Counted from the first letter of the stretch, positions 1-7,288 are shown. The stretch is DNA of 12,216 nucleotides from Geminicoccaceae bacterium (GCA_020446285.1 JAGREZ010000276.1:3264-15479), one strand, 5' to 3'. Made by a program: numbers and translations. Notes: a model not told the origin generated them from the sequence alone.

Positions 1-431
1 GTGTCGAAATGCAGGTGCCCTTCGGGGATGTTGTCCTTGTCGTAGGCACAGCCGACATAATCGTGAACCGAGCGGATCTGGCTGGCGATCCTGAGGGCGT
101 TTTCCGTCAGGTTGCGACCGTAGATCAGCACCCGCGCACCGGAATCCTGCAGGATATAGGCGGCCTCGCCGGGCGACAGACGGAAATTCATCGGCACGGC
201 GACGGCGCCGAGGAACTGGCAGGCGAAATAGGTGGTGACCGAATTTTCCGAGGTGGAGACATAGAACGCCACGCGGTCGCCCGGCCGCACGCCCATGTCC
301 GAAAGCGCTTGTGCGAAGCGGCGGACACGGCCGAGCCACTCGCTGTAGGTCCAGCGCCGGTCCTCGAAGACGAGGGCCAGATGATCGGGATAGCGATCGG
401 CGGATGCTTCGAGAAGTCGTGCGATATGCAT
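1..431 (-). CDS. Acyl-CoA synthetase (AMP-binding), N-terminal part, cut by window edge
   Basis: This is the first 143 codons of a class I adenylate-forming enzyme; the rest lies left of the window. The family makes acyl-AMP from a carboxylic acid and ATP, then transfers the acyl group to CoA in the cytoplasm. The N-terminal subdomain is recognisable: LLEASADRYPDHLALVFEDRRW (residues 6-27, in part), WTYSEWLGRV (27-36), GVRPGDRVAFY (47-57), and the family block around GAVAVPMNFRLSPGEAAYIL (75-94) followed by DSGARVLIYG. The P-loop-like A3 motif and the acyl-binding pocket are off the edge, so substrate cannot be read. The ATG at 431 has a GGAG about 8 nt upstream and lies 22 nt after the acyl-CoA dehydrogenase stop, so the two are very likely cotranscribed. 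Given the betaine-type transporter upstream, a CaiC-like betaine:CoA ligase is an inference; a general medium-chain fatty or aryl acid ligase is equally open. Confidence 0.85.
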   Translation of the reverse strand, partial: MHIARLLEASADRYPDHLALVFEDRRWTYSEWLGRVRRFAQALSDMGVRPGDRVAFYVSTSENSVTTYFACQFLGAVAVPMNFRLSPGEAAYILQDSGARVLIYGRNLTENALRIASQIRSVHDYVGCAYDKDNIPEGHLHFD

Positions 432-453
432 CGCTGGTTCTGCTCCGGCAGAT

Positions 454-1644
454 TCAGAGGTTGGGACGGATCGACGGCATTTCGCGGGCGGCGATCAGGT
501 ACTTGCACATTTCGGAACTGCCGCCGACGATCGGCAGTGCCCTTGCATCGCGGTAGAGCTGTTCGACACGGCCATACTGGCGGGTCACGCCGTCGCCGCC
601 GAGGATCTGCACCGCACGGTCGCTGCAGAAGACCGCCGTTTCGGTGGCGACGAGCTTGGCCTGGCTCGCCTCGCGCATCAGCTCCTTGCCGCCGATACCG
701 GCGTCATACATCTTCGCCGCCCGGTGGGTGAGCAGTTCGGCGGCGTCGATGCGCCAGCTCATCTCGGCGATCATGTCCCAGATGAGCTGCTTCTGCCCGA
801 GCTTCTGGCCGAAACTGACGCGCTCCTGCGCATGTTTGCGGGCAAGATCGAAGGCCGATCGGGCGACGCCGAGGCCGGATCCGCCGAGGATCACCCGCTC
901 GAAATTGAATGCGCCGAGCATGATGCGGAAACCCACATTCATCTCGCCGAGCAGGTTCTCCGCCGGCACACGGACATTGTCGAGCGTCACCTCGCCGACG
1001 ACCGAACCGTGCCGGCCCATGAAATCGTAGAGGCGGGGAAATGCCAGACCCGGCGTCCCCGCCGGCACGAGCACCGCACTCATGCCCTTCTGCGGCGCCA
1101 CATCCGGATCGCTGATGCCCCAGACGATATAGACATCCGCCTTCGACGCATTGGAGATGTAGCGCTTGAAGCCGTTGACGATCCATTCGCCGGTGGCCCC
1201 GTCGCGGGTGATGCGCGTTGCCATGCCGGCACTGTCGGAGCCGACATCGGGTTCGGTCATGCAGATCGAGCCCACGGCACGACCTTCGAGGATGGAGGAA
1301 AGATAGCGGTCCTTCAGCGCCGGCGTGGCATGGGCGTGGATCGGATAGGCGCAGGAAAGGGCCGTGGCGATGGTCGTCTCGAACGCATAGTTGAGATACG
1401 CCGCCTCCTCGGAAACGATCACCGCGTGGATCAGGCCGGGGTTTTCCAAAAGACCCTCGTAGAGATCCCTGAACATCACCTTGAGCCAGCCGGCTTCGCC
1501 GAGCGCGCGGGCAATCTCCAGCTGGGCGGTGAAATCCCGTTCGCGTTCGATGCGGTCGACGCGGCTGCCGAGTTCGCGCTGCATCATCGCCCGCACTTCG
1601 GCACGAAAGGCGCGATCCTCATCTGTGAGAAAAAAGTCGTGCAT
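454..1644 (-). CDS. Acyl-CoA dehydrogenase family flavoprotein
   Basis: A 396-residue cytoplasmic FAD enzyme of normal family length. The family oxidises acyl-CoA to trans-2-enoyl-CoA, or runs in reverse as in CaiA. Seen: the N-terminal helical domain (1-125), the flavin/substrate strand block CMTEPDVGSDSAG (128-140), WIVNGFKRYISNA (154-166), and the C-terminal helical domain with RVSFGQKLGQKQ (275-286) and QILGGDGVTRQYGRVEQLYRDAR (346-368). The position that holds the catalytic Glu in medium-chain enzymes (the YEGT motif) is VGGS here (373-376). A Glu is present in FNFERV (E249), the place used by isovaleryl-CoA dehydrogenase-like members. GGSSEM resembles the end of CaiA-type enzymes. The frame is open upstream to 1824, but that part overlaps the preceding gene; the ATG at 1644 (MHDFFLTDEDR) has GGGGA about 9 nt upstream and matches the family N-terminus. 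It lies 19 nt after the amidohydrolase stop. Exact substrate unknown. Confidence 0.9.
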   Translation of the reverse strand: MHDFFLTDEDRAFRAEVRAMMQRELGSRVDRIERERDFTAQLEIARALGEAGWLKVMFRDLYEGLLENPGLIHAVIVSEEAAYLNYAFETTIATALSCAYPIHAHATPALKDRYLSSILEGRAVGSICMTEPDVGSDSAGMATRITRDGATGEWIVNGFKRYISNASKADVYIVWGISDPDVAPQKGMSAVLVPAGTPGLAFPRLYDFMGRHGSVVGEVTLDNVRVPAENLLGEMNVGFRIMLGAFNFERVILGGSGLGVARSAFDLARKHAQERVSFGQKLGQKQLIWDMIAEMSWRIDAAELLTHRAAKMYDAGIGGKELMREASQAKLVATETAVFCSDRAVQILGGDGVTRQYGRVEQLYRDARALPIVGGSSEMCKYLIAAREMPSIRPNL

Positions 1645-1663
1645 GGATGGTATCCCCGATGCC

Positions 1664-2545
1664 TCACGAATACGGACGGACGAAATCCGGCACGCCGAGC
1701 TTGTCGACGACGCGGGTGGTTTCGCGCAGAACCAGCGCGATGTTGCTGTCGCGCACGGTGGGCAGCTGATGGCGTGCACGGCGCAGCACGTCATAATCGA
1801 GCGTGGCGGTGATGAGCCCGTCATTCATGTCGGCAACCGCCAGTTCCTTGCCGAACGGATCGATGATCCTCGAACCGCCCCAGAAATGCAGGTCGCATTC
1901 CTCGCCGGTGCGATTGACCATGATGACCGGTGCGCCATACATCATCGCGTAGAAACGGCAGGTGAGCGCCCAGCCGCCCGGATTGTCGAAATCGGCACCC
2001 ACCGCCTCGACCCCGGAACTCACCGGGCAGATGAGCAGGGTCGCCCCCTGCAGGAACGCCAGATGGGTGAGCGCCGGATTCCACACATCGGCGCAGATCA
2101 GCAGCCCCGCATGCCAGGGACCGCGCAGCCCGCAGGTCTCGACGAAGCGGCCGGTGGCGTAGTGCTTGCCCTCCTCGAGCCTGCCATAGTTGGGCAGATT
2201 GACCTTGCGGTGCAGGTGGATGAGCTCGCCGTCGCGGAACATGGCGGCGGCGTTGTAGAATTGCGCCGCCGGTCCCTCCTCGATGAAGCCGACGGTCAGC
2301 GCCATCGGTCCCGCGGCGGCGGCGAGACGGGCAAGCCTCGGGTCGCCGCGGTCCATGGCCGCTTCGAGCAGTCGCGCCGGACCGTAATGCCCCGTGAGCG
2401 AGAGCTCGGGACAGACCAGCAGATCGAGACCGGCGGAGCGGCCGCGTTCGATCCACCCGAGATGCGTGTCGATATTGGCATCGACATCGCCGATGGCGCT
2501 GGCGAACTGCGCGGCACCGACAGTGATGGTTTGTGCGCTCGACAT
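1664..2545 (-). CDS. Nitrilase-superfamily carbon-nitrogen hydrolase (amidase)
   Basis: A 293-residue cytoplasmic enzyme of the carbon-nitrogen hydrolase family, which cleaves amides, carbamoyl-amines or nitriles through a Glu-Lys-Cys triad. All three are visible: E47 in VCPELSLTG, K114 in HLHRKVNLPNYG, and C151 in LLICADVWNP. The sequence also carries FYNAAAMFRDG (97-106) and RIIDPFGKELA near the C-terminus, typical of N-carbamoylputrescine amidase, 5-aminopentanamidase and aliphatic amidase-like branches. The Cys block (CADVWNP) is close to those amidases rather than true nitrilases, so an amide is the likelier substrate, but the assignment is not unique. The ATG at 2545 has only a short AAGG very close to it and lies in a small 5-bp hairpin. 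The gene sits 76 nt after the transporter binding protein and 19 nt before the dehydrogenase, so it probably supplies the acid that the CoA ligase activates. Confidence 0.88.
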   Translation of the reverse strand: MSSAQTITVGAAQFASAIGDVDANIDTHLGWIERGRSAGLDLLVCPELSLTGHYGPARLLEAAMDRGDPRLARLAAAAGPMALTVGFIEEGPAAQFYNAAAMFRDGELIHLHRKVNLPNYGRLEEGKHYATGRFVETCGLRGPWHAGLLICADVWNPALTHLAFLQGATLLICPVSSGVEAVGADFDNPGGWALTCRFYAMMYGAPVIMVNRTGEECDLHFWGGSRIIDPFGKELAVADMNDGLITATLDYDVLRRARHQLPTVRDSNIALVLRETTRVVDKLGVPDFVRPYS

Positions 2546-2573
2546 GACCTTCGTGTCATCCGCAAGGGAATGA

Positions 2574-2598
2574 CGGGGAGACTGTGGCTGTCTCCCCG
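2574..2598 (-). promoter_or_regulatory. Perfect 9-bp intercistronic hairpin after the binding-protein gene
   Basis: CGGGGAGAC (2574-2582) and GTCTCCCCG (2590-2598) are exact inverted repeats around a 7-nt loop, 23 nt after the binding-protein stop and 28 nt before the amidohydrolase start. No U-run follows on the minus-strand transcript (UCAUUCCC comes next), so it is not a standard intrinsic terminator. The position suits a 3' mRNA-stabilising stem, which would raise binding protein relative to downstream enzymes, as intercistronic stems do in other transport operons. Partial or factor-dependent termination is the alternative. Confidence 0.6.
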
Positions 2599-2621
2599 AA
2601 CCAGAGTTGGGCAGCGGCCGT

Positions 2622-3506
2622 TCAGATCAGGCCGTTTTCCTTGAGGAACTGGTCGGCGACATTCTCGATCGACACCTTGTCGACATCGACCTTCGCGTTG
2701 AGGCCGGCCATCACGTCGTCATCGAGTTTGGCCGAGACCGCATCGAGCAGGTCGCCGAGCTCGGGATTGGCCTCGAGCACCTCCGCGCGGATCACCGGCG
2801 CCAGCGCATAGGCGGGGAAATAGCCCTTGTCGTCCTCGAGCACGGTGAAACCGAAGGCGGGAATGCGGCCGTCGGTGGCGAAGACGAGGCCGACATCGAC
2901 CTGTTCGTCACGCAACGCCTGATAGACGAGACCCGAATCCATGCGCTTGATCTGCGCGCGGCCGAACTCGAAGCCATAGGCTTCCTGCAGCGGCTTGAGA
3001 CCATCGGGACGGGCATAGAACTCGGCATTGGAGCCGAAGGTGATCTCCTCGCCGTCATTCACCTTGCCGGCCAGATCCGAAAGGGTGGCGATACCGCGCT
3101 TGCCGGCATCGTCGGCGCGCATGGCAAGGGCATAGGTGTTGTTGGCGGCCGACGGCTGGAGCCAGACGATGCCCTTTTCGGCATCGAGCTCCTTGACGCG
3201 GTCATAGGTCGCCTGCGCGTCCAGCTTCTCCTCGACCTTGTTGTAGGTGATGAGCGAGGTGCCGGTATATTCCCAGTAGACGTCGATCTGGCCGTTCTCC
3301 ATGGCCTGCCGGACGGCCGCCGAACCCATGCCGCCGCGATTGTCGACATTGAAGCCCTTGGCCGAGAGCAGCTGGCCGGTGATCGCCGACAAAAGCTGCT
3401 GTTCGGTGAAGTTCTTGCCGCCGACGACGATGTCGGCCGCCTGGGCGGTCAACGCCATGGCGGAAAGCGCGAGCCCGCCGAGTGCGGATCTGAGCATCAT
3501 GTTCAT
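2622..3506 (-). CDS. Glycine betaine-family ABC transporter, periplasmic substrate-binding protein
   Basis: A 294-residue secreted binding protein of the OpuAC (OpuCC/OsmF-like) family that delivers quaternary ammonium compounds to the membrane permeases. The N-terminus is a clear Sec signal peptide: MNMMLRSALGG, a hydrophobic stretch, then AQA|AD with predicted cleavage after residue 23. No lipobox Cys is present, so the protein should be free in the periplasm. Family marks are VGGKNFTEQQLL (28-39), DVYWEYTGT (75-83), FGSNAEFYARPDG (158-169), and DVGLVFATDGRI (204-215). Aromatic residues at 78, 80, 88 and elsewhere could form the cation cage, though the exact cage cannot be assigned by eye. 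AAGGAG lies about 10 nt before the ATG. It follows the second permease by 38 nt. Ligand unknown: glycine betaine, choline, carnitine or a related onium are all possible. Confidence 0.93.
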   Translation of the reverse strand: MNMMLRSALGGLALSAMALTAQAADIVVGGKNFTEQQLLSAITGQLLSAKGFNVDNRGGMGSAAVRQAMENGQIDVYWEYTGTSLITYNKVEEKLDAQATYDRVKELDAEKGIVWLQPSAANNTYALAMRADDAGKRGIATLSDLAGKVNDGEEITFGSNAEFYARPDGLKPLQEAYGFEFGRAQIKRMDSGLVYQALRDEQVDVGLVFATDGRIPAFGFTVLEDDKGYFPAYALAPVIRAEVLEANPELGDLLDAVSAKLDDDVMAGLNAKVDVDKVSIENVADQFLKENGLI

Positions 3507-3544
3507 GTGGATTCCACTCCTTGCTGTCAGGTTTGCGTCCCGCC

Positions 3545-4267
3545 TCAGCGCAGCGGGTTCACGCCCTTGGGAATCAGGTGCAGTTGCGCCTGGCCCATCA
3601 GAAAATCGACGATCACCGCGAGCAGTGCGGTCGGCAGGGCGCCGGCGAGCAGCATGCCCGTATCCATCAGGTCGATGCCGGTGAAGATCAGCTCGCCGAG
3701 ACCGCCGCCGCCGATGAGGAAGGCGAGCGGAGTGGTGCCGACATTGATCGCGAGCGCCGTGCGGATACCCGAGAAGATGACATAGAGCGCGTTCGGCAGC
3801 TCCACGCGCCGGAGAATCTGGCCCTGTGTCATGCCCATGCCCGTGGCCGCCTCCTTGAGATGCGGCGGCACCGCCAGCAGGCCGGCATAGGTGTTGCGCA
3901 CGATGGGCAGCAGCGAGGCGACGAACAGGCCGAAGAAGGCCGGCGGGAAACCGATGCCGAGCAGCGTCATCGACAGCGCCACCACGGCGAGCGTGGGGAT
4001 GGTGGTGCCGATGTTGAACACCTGCATGATGCCCTCGGCATAGCGTTCCATCGACGGCCGCGACAGCCAGATTCCCACCGGCACCCCGACGAGAATGGCG
4101 GCCCCGCCGGAGGTGAGGACGAGGAACATATGCTGTCGGGCGAGATAGACGATATCGTCCCGATAACTCAGGATCGGTTCGAGAGCACCGGCGAGAATGG
4201 CCCAGGCGACCAGCAGCACGACGATGCCGATACCGGTGAGCCGTGCCGGATTCATTGTGATTGCCAT
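3545..4267 (-). CDS. Glycine betaine-family ABC transporter permease
   Basis: A 240-residue inner-membrane permease of the BPD-transport family, forming part of the translocation pore with the permease encoded at 5439-6089. Hydrophobic segments are visible at about 11-30, 47-69, 82-104, 108-124, 160-188 and 204-224. The cytoplasmic coupling loop (EAA motif) is KEAATGMGMTQGQILRRVELP (138-158, in part), the site that docks on the ATPase, and GGGGLGELIFTGI (186-198) is typical of OpuCB/OpuCD and YehW/YehY partners. It starts 12 nt after the ATPase stop, and the ATPase stop overlaps an excellent AGGAGG with a 7-nt spacer, so the two are probably translationally linked. A second in-frame ATG lies at codon 5. 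Length is that of a simple OpuC-type permease, not of the longer YehY form. Confidence 0.93.
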   Translation of the reverse strand: MAITMNPARLTGIGIVVLLVAWAILAGALEPILSYRDDIVYLARQHMFLVLTSGGAAILVGVPVGIWLSRPSMERYAEGIMQVFNIGTTIPTLAVVALSMTLLGIGFPPAFFGLFVASLLPIVRNTYAGLLAVPPHLKEAATGMGMTQGQILRRVELPNALYVIFSGIRTALAINVGTTPLAFLIGGGGLGELIFTGIDLMDTGMLLAGALPTALLAVIVDFLMGQAQLHLIPKGVNPLR

Positions 4268-4279
4268 CCCGGTCCCTCC

Positions 4280-5413
4280 TCAGGCCGCGCCCGCGGCGGG
4301 AGCCGTGTAGGTGGCGCGGAGCGCGGCGGTGACCGCCGGCTGGGTGATGACGCCGACAAAGCGCCCTTCATCATTGGTGCAGGCGAGCCACATGATATCG
4401 TGCGCGAACATCTCCGAGACCACCGCGCGCAGGTCCGCGCGCATCGGCACGCTCGCCGGCAGGGGATGCGCGAGATCGCCGACATCGCCCGTACTGCCGG
4501 CGATCTCGTCGGCGGTGACGTAGCCGACCGGCCGGTGGTCGCCGTCGATGACCACCGCGATGCGCTCGCCCTCGCTCGCCAGCCGCCGGGCCACGTCCCC
4601 GGCCCCGGTCGAACGCGCGACCGCCGGTGCGTCGGCGTTGACCACCTCCTCGGCGGTGACGAGACGAAGACGCTTGAGCGTCCGGTCGGCGCCGACGAAA
4701 TCGGCGACGAACGGATTGGCCGGATGGGCGAGCAGATTGTCCGGACTGTCATACTGTTCGATCTTGCCGGCGCGGAAGATGGCGATCTTGTCCCCCATCT
4801 TCACCGCCTCGTCGATGTCGTGGCTGACGAACATGATCGTCTTCTTCAGCTCGGCCTGCATCTTGAGGAATTCGTCCTGGATGACCTCGCGGTTGATCGG
4901 ATCGATGGCGCCGAAGGGCTCGTCCATGAGCATCACCGGCGGATCGGCGGCAAGGGCGCGGATCACGCCCACGCGCTGCTGCTGGCCGCCGGAGAGCTCC
5001 TTGGGATAGCGTTGCAGGAACTGTCTCGAATCGAGACCGACCAGATCGAGCAGTTCGGCGGCGCGCGTCTTCGCCTTTTTCGTGTCCCAGCCGAGGAGTT
5101 TCGGCACGACGCAGATATTCTCCTCGATGGTCATGTTCGGGAAGAGGCCGATCTGCTGGATGACATAGCCGATGTTGCGGCGAAGCTGGATGTCATCCTG
5201 CTTCGAGGTATCCTCTTCATTGATGAAGATCTTGCCGCTGGTCGGCGGGATCAGCCGGTTGATCATCTTGAGCGCGGTGGTCTTGCCGCAGCCCGACGGC
5301 CCGAGAAGGATGCAGATCTCGCCCGACGGCACTTCCATGTCGACCTTGTCGGCGGCGACCACGGTGCCATTGGGGGTATCGAACGTCTTGGTGAGTTTTT
5401 CGAGGCGGATCAT
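4280..5413 (-). CDS. Glycine betaine-family ABC transporter ATPase with CBS-like C-terminal region
   Basis: A 377-residue ATPase energising the importer on the cytoplasmic face. The nucleotide-binding domain is complete: Walker A GPSGCGKTT (38-46), Q-loop in VIQQIGLF (84-91), signature LSGGQQQR (140-147), Walker B VMLMDEP (160-166), and switch His in VSHDIDEA (196-203). Residues from about 250 to 368 look like a CBS pair: AVVIDGDHRPVGYVTADEI (286-304) and LACTNDEGRFVGVITQPAV (343-361). This is the arrangement of OpuA/OpuC/ProV-type ATPases, where CBS modules gate transport by ionic strength or nucleotide. The C-terminus ends in an Ala/Pro-rich tail (TAPAAGAA), not the acidic tail linked to osmosensing in OpuA. 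It lies 25 nt after the first permease stop and 12 nt before the second permease. Confidence 0.94.
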   Translation of the reverse strand: MIRLEKLTKTFDTPNGTVVAADKVDMEVPSGEICILLGPSGCGKTTALKMINRLIPPTSGKIFINEEDTSKQDDIQLRRNIGYVIQQIGLFPNMTIEENICVVPKLLGWDTKKAKTRAAELLDLVGLDSRQFLQRYPKELSGGQQQRVGVIRALAADPPVMLMDEPFGAIDPINREVIQDEFLKMQAELKKTIMFVSHDIDEAVKMGDKIAIFRAGKIEQYDSPDNLLAHPANPFVADFVGADRTLKRLRLVTAEEVVNADAPAVARSTGAGDVARRLASEGERIAVVIDGDHRPVGYVTADEIAGSTGDVGDLAHPLPASVPMRADLRAVVSEMFAHDIMWLACTNDEGRFVGVITQPAVTAALRATYTAPAAGAA

Positions 5414-5438
5414 TGTCGTTCGTCCGTTTCTGTCAGCG

Positions 5439-6089
5439 TCAGCGTTGGAGGCCGGCGGGCGTGAGGCGCTTCTGCAGCCGCAGGAGCGCCCAGTCGGCGG
5501 CGATGGCCAGAAGCGAGACGGCGAGCGCGCCCGCGATCAGCTGGCGCGGATCGGTCTGGCTGATGCCGCGCGAGATCAGCACGCCGAGCCCGCCGGCACC
5601 GATATAGGCAGCGATCGCCGCGACACCGATGTTCATGACGACCGCCGTGCGCACGCCGGCCATGATGACCGGAACGGCGAGCGGGATCTCGACCTGGCGC
5701 AGGCGCTGGAACGGTGTCATGCCCATGCCCTTGGCCGCCTCGCGCAGCGCCGGATCGACATTGGTGATCGCCGTGTGGGTGTTGCGGATGATGGGCAGCT
5801 GCGAATAGAGCAGGATGGCGATCACCGCCGGCAGCCAGCCGATGCCCTGCCCGAATGTCGAGAGGACCGGGATCATCAGGCCGAAGAGCGCGATCGACGG
5901 AATGGTCACGACGATCGAGGCGACATAGAGAACGGCGTTGGCAACCTGTTCGTTCTGGGTGATCGCGATGCCGATCGGCACGCCTGTGAGGATCGCCAGC
6001 CCGACCGCCACCGCGACGATCGAGATATGCTCGACGCCGAGCGAGAGGATGACGCCGGTATTGTTGGCGATGAAAGCCAGAGTTTCCAT
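5439..6089 (-). CDS. Glycine betaine-family ABC transporter permease, first of two
   Basis: A 216-residue inner-membrane permease, the size of OpuCB. Hydrophobic segments lie at about 22-44, 53-77, 82-100, 138-165 and 183-203. The EAA coupling motif is LREAAKGMGMTPFQRLRQVE (115-134), followed by AAYIGAGGLGVLISRGI (160-176), which closely parallels the same region of the second permease; the two probably form a heterodimer. It is the first transporter gene, 80 nt after the regulator stop, with a G-rich ribosome site (AAGGGGGG) before the ATG. The 80-nt gap shows no convincing -35/-10 pair, so it may be transcribed from the regulator promoter. The gene order permease-ATPase-permease-binding protein is like yehW-yehX-yehY-yehZ. 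Confidence 0.93.
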   Translation of the reverse strand: METLAFIANNTGVILSLGVEHISIVAVAVGLAILTGVPIGIAITQNEQVANAVLYVASIVVTIPSIALFGLMIPVLSTFGQGIGWLPAVIAILLYSQLPIIRNTHTAITNVDPALREAAKGMGMTPFQRLRQVEIPLAVPVIMAGVRTAVVMNIGVAAIAAYIGAGGLGVLISRGISQTDPRQLIAGALAVSLLAIAADWALLRLQKRLTPAGLQR

Positions 6090-6169
6090 CTACCCCCCTT
6101 TTGATACCGGGCATGTTCCGCACTGCCCGTTTCCCGTTCGTTCAATAGCGGCCCGCAAGTCCGGACATG

Positions 6170-7216
6170 TTATGGCGTGCCGCCATCCTCTTGCAGAAAT
6201 CCGCCATGCTCGCGCGAACGCTGGCGGCGGGTCACCGAGGGCGATTCGCCGAAATGCGCCTTGAAGCTGCGGCTGAAATGGCCAAGGCTGGAAAAGCCGC
6301 AGAGATGCGCGATCGCCTCCAGCGGCTCGGTCGAGCCGATCAGCATCCCCCGGGCGCTGCGCAGGCGCATGTCGATATAGAAATCGGAGGGCAGCTGTCC
6401 GAGCTCGGCGGTGAACAGCCGTTCGAGCTGACGTTCGGAAATGCCGACGGCAACGGCGATCTTCGAGATCCGCACGGGTTCCGCGCCATGCGCCTTCATG
6501 ATCTCGATGGCCTGCAGCAGGCGCGGATCGGTGACGCCGAAACGCCAGCGCGTGTCGTGCCGCTGCGCCTGCCCCGCCGGACGGATCGGCCCGTGCAGGA
6601 ACTGTTCGGCGATATCGGCGGCGACATCCCAGCCGTCGAGTTCGGCGATCAGGGCGAGCATCATGTCCATCGCCGCCACGCCGCCGCCGGCGGTGAGCAC
6701 GCTCCTGTCCCAGCAGAAGATGTCGGGGCTCACATCGAGTCCGGGAAACGCCTCGGCGAGCTCGCGGGCCATCTCCCAGTGAATGGTGACGCGCCTGTTG
6801 CCGAGCACGCCGGCGCGCGCGAGCAGCAGCGTGCCGGTGCTGATGGCACCGATCATCCGCCCGTCGGCGCGCAACCGGCGAAGCCAGCCGAACAGGGGCG
6901 CCGGCTGTTCTTCGGGCTCGAACAGGCTCGCCACGAGCACGGTGAGGTCGGCCGCGGGCGCATTGTCGATCCCGTAATGGGCGGTGATCTCGAATCCGTT
7001 GCTCGCGCGTGCGGTTCCGGCGCGCGCGGATGCCAGCGACCAGGCGTAACGCGGCCGCTGGATCAGCCGGTTGGCCGCGCGCAGGGGCTCGACGGCGGAA
7101 CTCAGCGCCATCATCGAATAACCGTCGACGAGATAGAACAGGATCGTGAAGGTGCTGCCGCGCGAGGGGGAGCCCGGCTCCGCTGAACAGGCTCCGCAAA
7201 GGCCCTCGCGGCCCAT
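6170..7216 (-). CDS. GlxA-family AraC-type transcriptional regulator (GbdR/CdhR-like)
   Basis: A 348-residue regulator with an N-terminal DJ-1/PfpI-like (class I glutamine amidotransferase-like) sensor domain and a C-terminal AraC DNA-binding domain. The sensor starts at TFTILFYLVDGYSMMALSS (22-40) and includes the nucleophile-elbow region IGAISTGTLLLARAGVL (122-138), where the family Cys is a Ser (S126), and LTAGGGVAAMDMMLALI (174-190). Two helix-turn-helix motifs follow: ISKIAVAVGISERQLERLF (250-268) and LEAIAHLCGFSSLGHFSRSF (299-318), then FGESPS. The same architecture occurs in GbdR and CdhR, activators of glycine betaine and carnitine catabolism; the neighbouring betaine-type transporter makes such a role likely. 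The ATG at 7216 has GCGGGA upstream. The first 20 residues look unstructured, so a later start is possible. Probably activates the downstream genes and perhaps itself. Confidence 0.88.
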   Translation of the reverse strand: MGREGLCGACSAEPGSPSRGSTFTILFYLVDGYSMMALSSAVEPLRAANRLIQRPRYAWSLASARAGTARASNGFEITAHYGIDNAPAADLTVLVASLFEPEEQPAPLFGWLRRLRADGRMIGAISTGTLLLARAGVLGNRRVTIHWEMARELAEAFPGLDVSPDIFCWDRSVLTAGGGVAAMDMMLALIAELDGWDVAADIAEQFLHGPIRPAGQAQRHDTRWRFGVTDPRLLQAIEIMKAHGAEPVRISKIAVAVGISERQLERLFTAELGQLPSDFYIDMRLRSARGMLIGSTEPLEAIAHLCGFSSLGHFSRSFKAHFGESPSVTRRQRSREHGGFLQEDGGTP

Positions 7217-7252
7217 GTCATTCCCGCTCGTCAGTTCGTGACCCTCCGGCCG

Positions 7253-7288
7253 CCCCGATTTCCCTGATTGCCCGGCTTTCCCCGATTG
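7253..7288. repeat. Four tandem degenerate 9-bp units in the regulator promoter region
   Basis: Four head-to-tail 9-bp units start at 7253, 7262, 7271 and 7280. Unit 1 is CCCCGATTT and unit 4 is CCCCGATTG; unit 2 has T at the fourth position and ends in G; unit 3 is the most diverged (GGCTTT after CCC). The right-hand unit overlaps the proposed -10 element, so protein binding there would touch the start site. Function is inferred only. Confidence 0.5.

Noticed and set aside
1645..1824. N-terminal extension of the acyl-CoA dehydrogenase frame
   Set aside because: It overlaps the amidohydrolase C-terminus in another frame and lacks family similarity; the ATG at 1644 has a ribosome site and the expected N-terminus.
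3521..5464. Long plus-strand open frame (647 codons) running antisense across three transporter genes
   Set aside because: Rich in Arg, Asp, Gly and His with no domain; it is the mirror of well-identified ABC transporter genes and arises from GC-rich codon bias.
6108..6129. Inverted repeat CGGGCA/TGCCCG between regulator and first permease as a terminator
   Set aside because: Only 6 bp with a 10-nt loop and no U-tract; too weak to call a terminator or attenuator.
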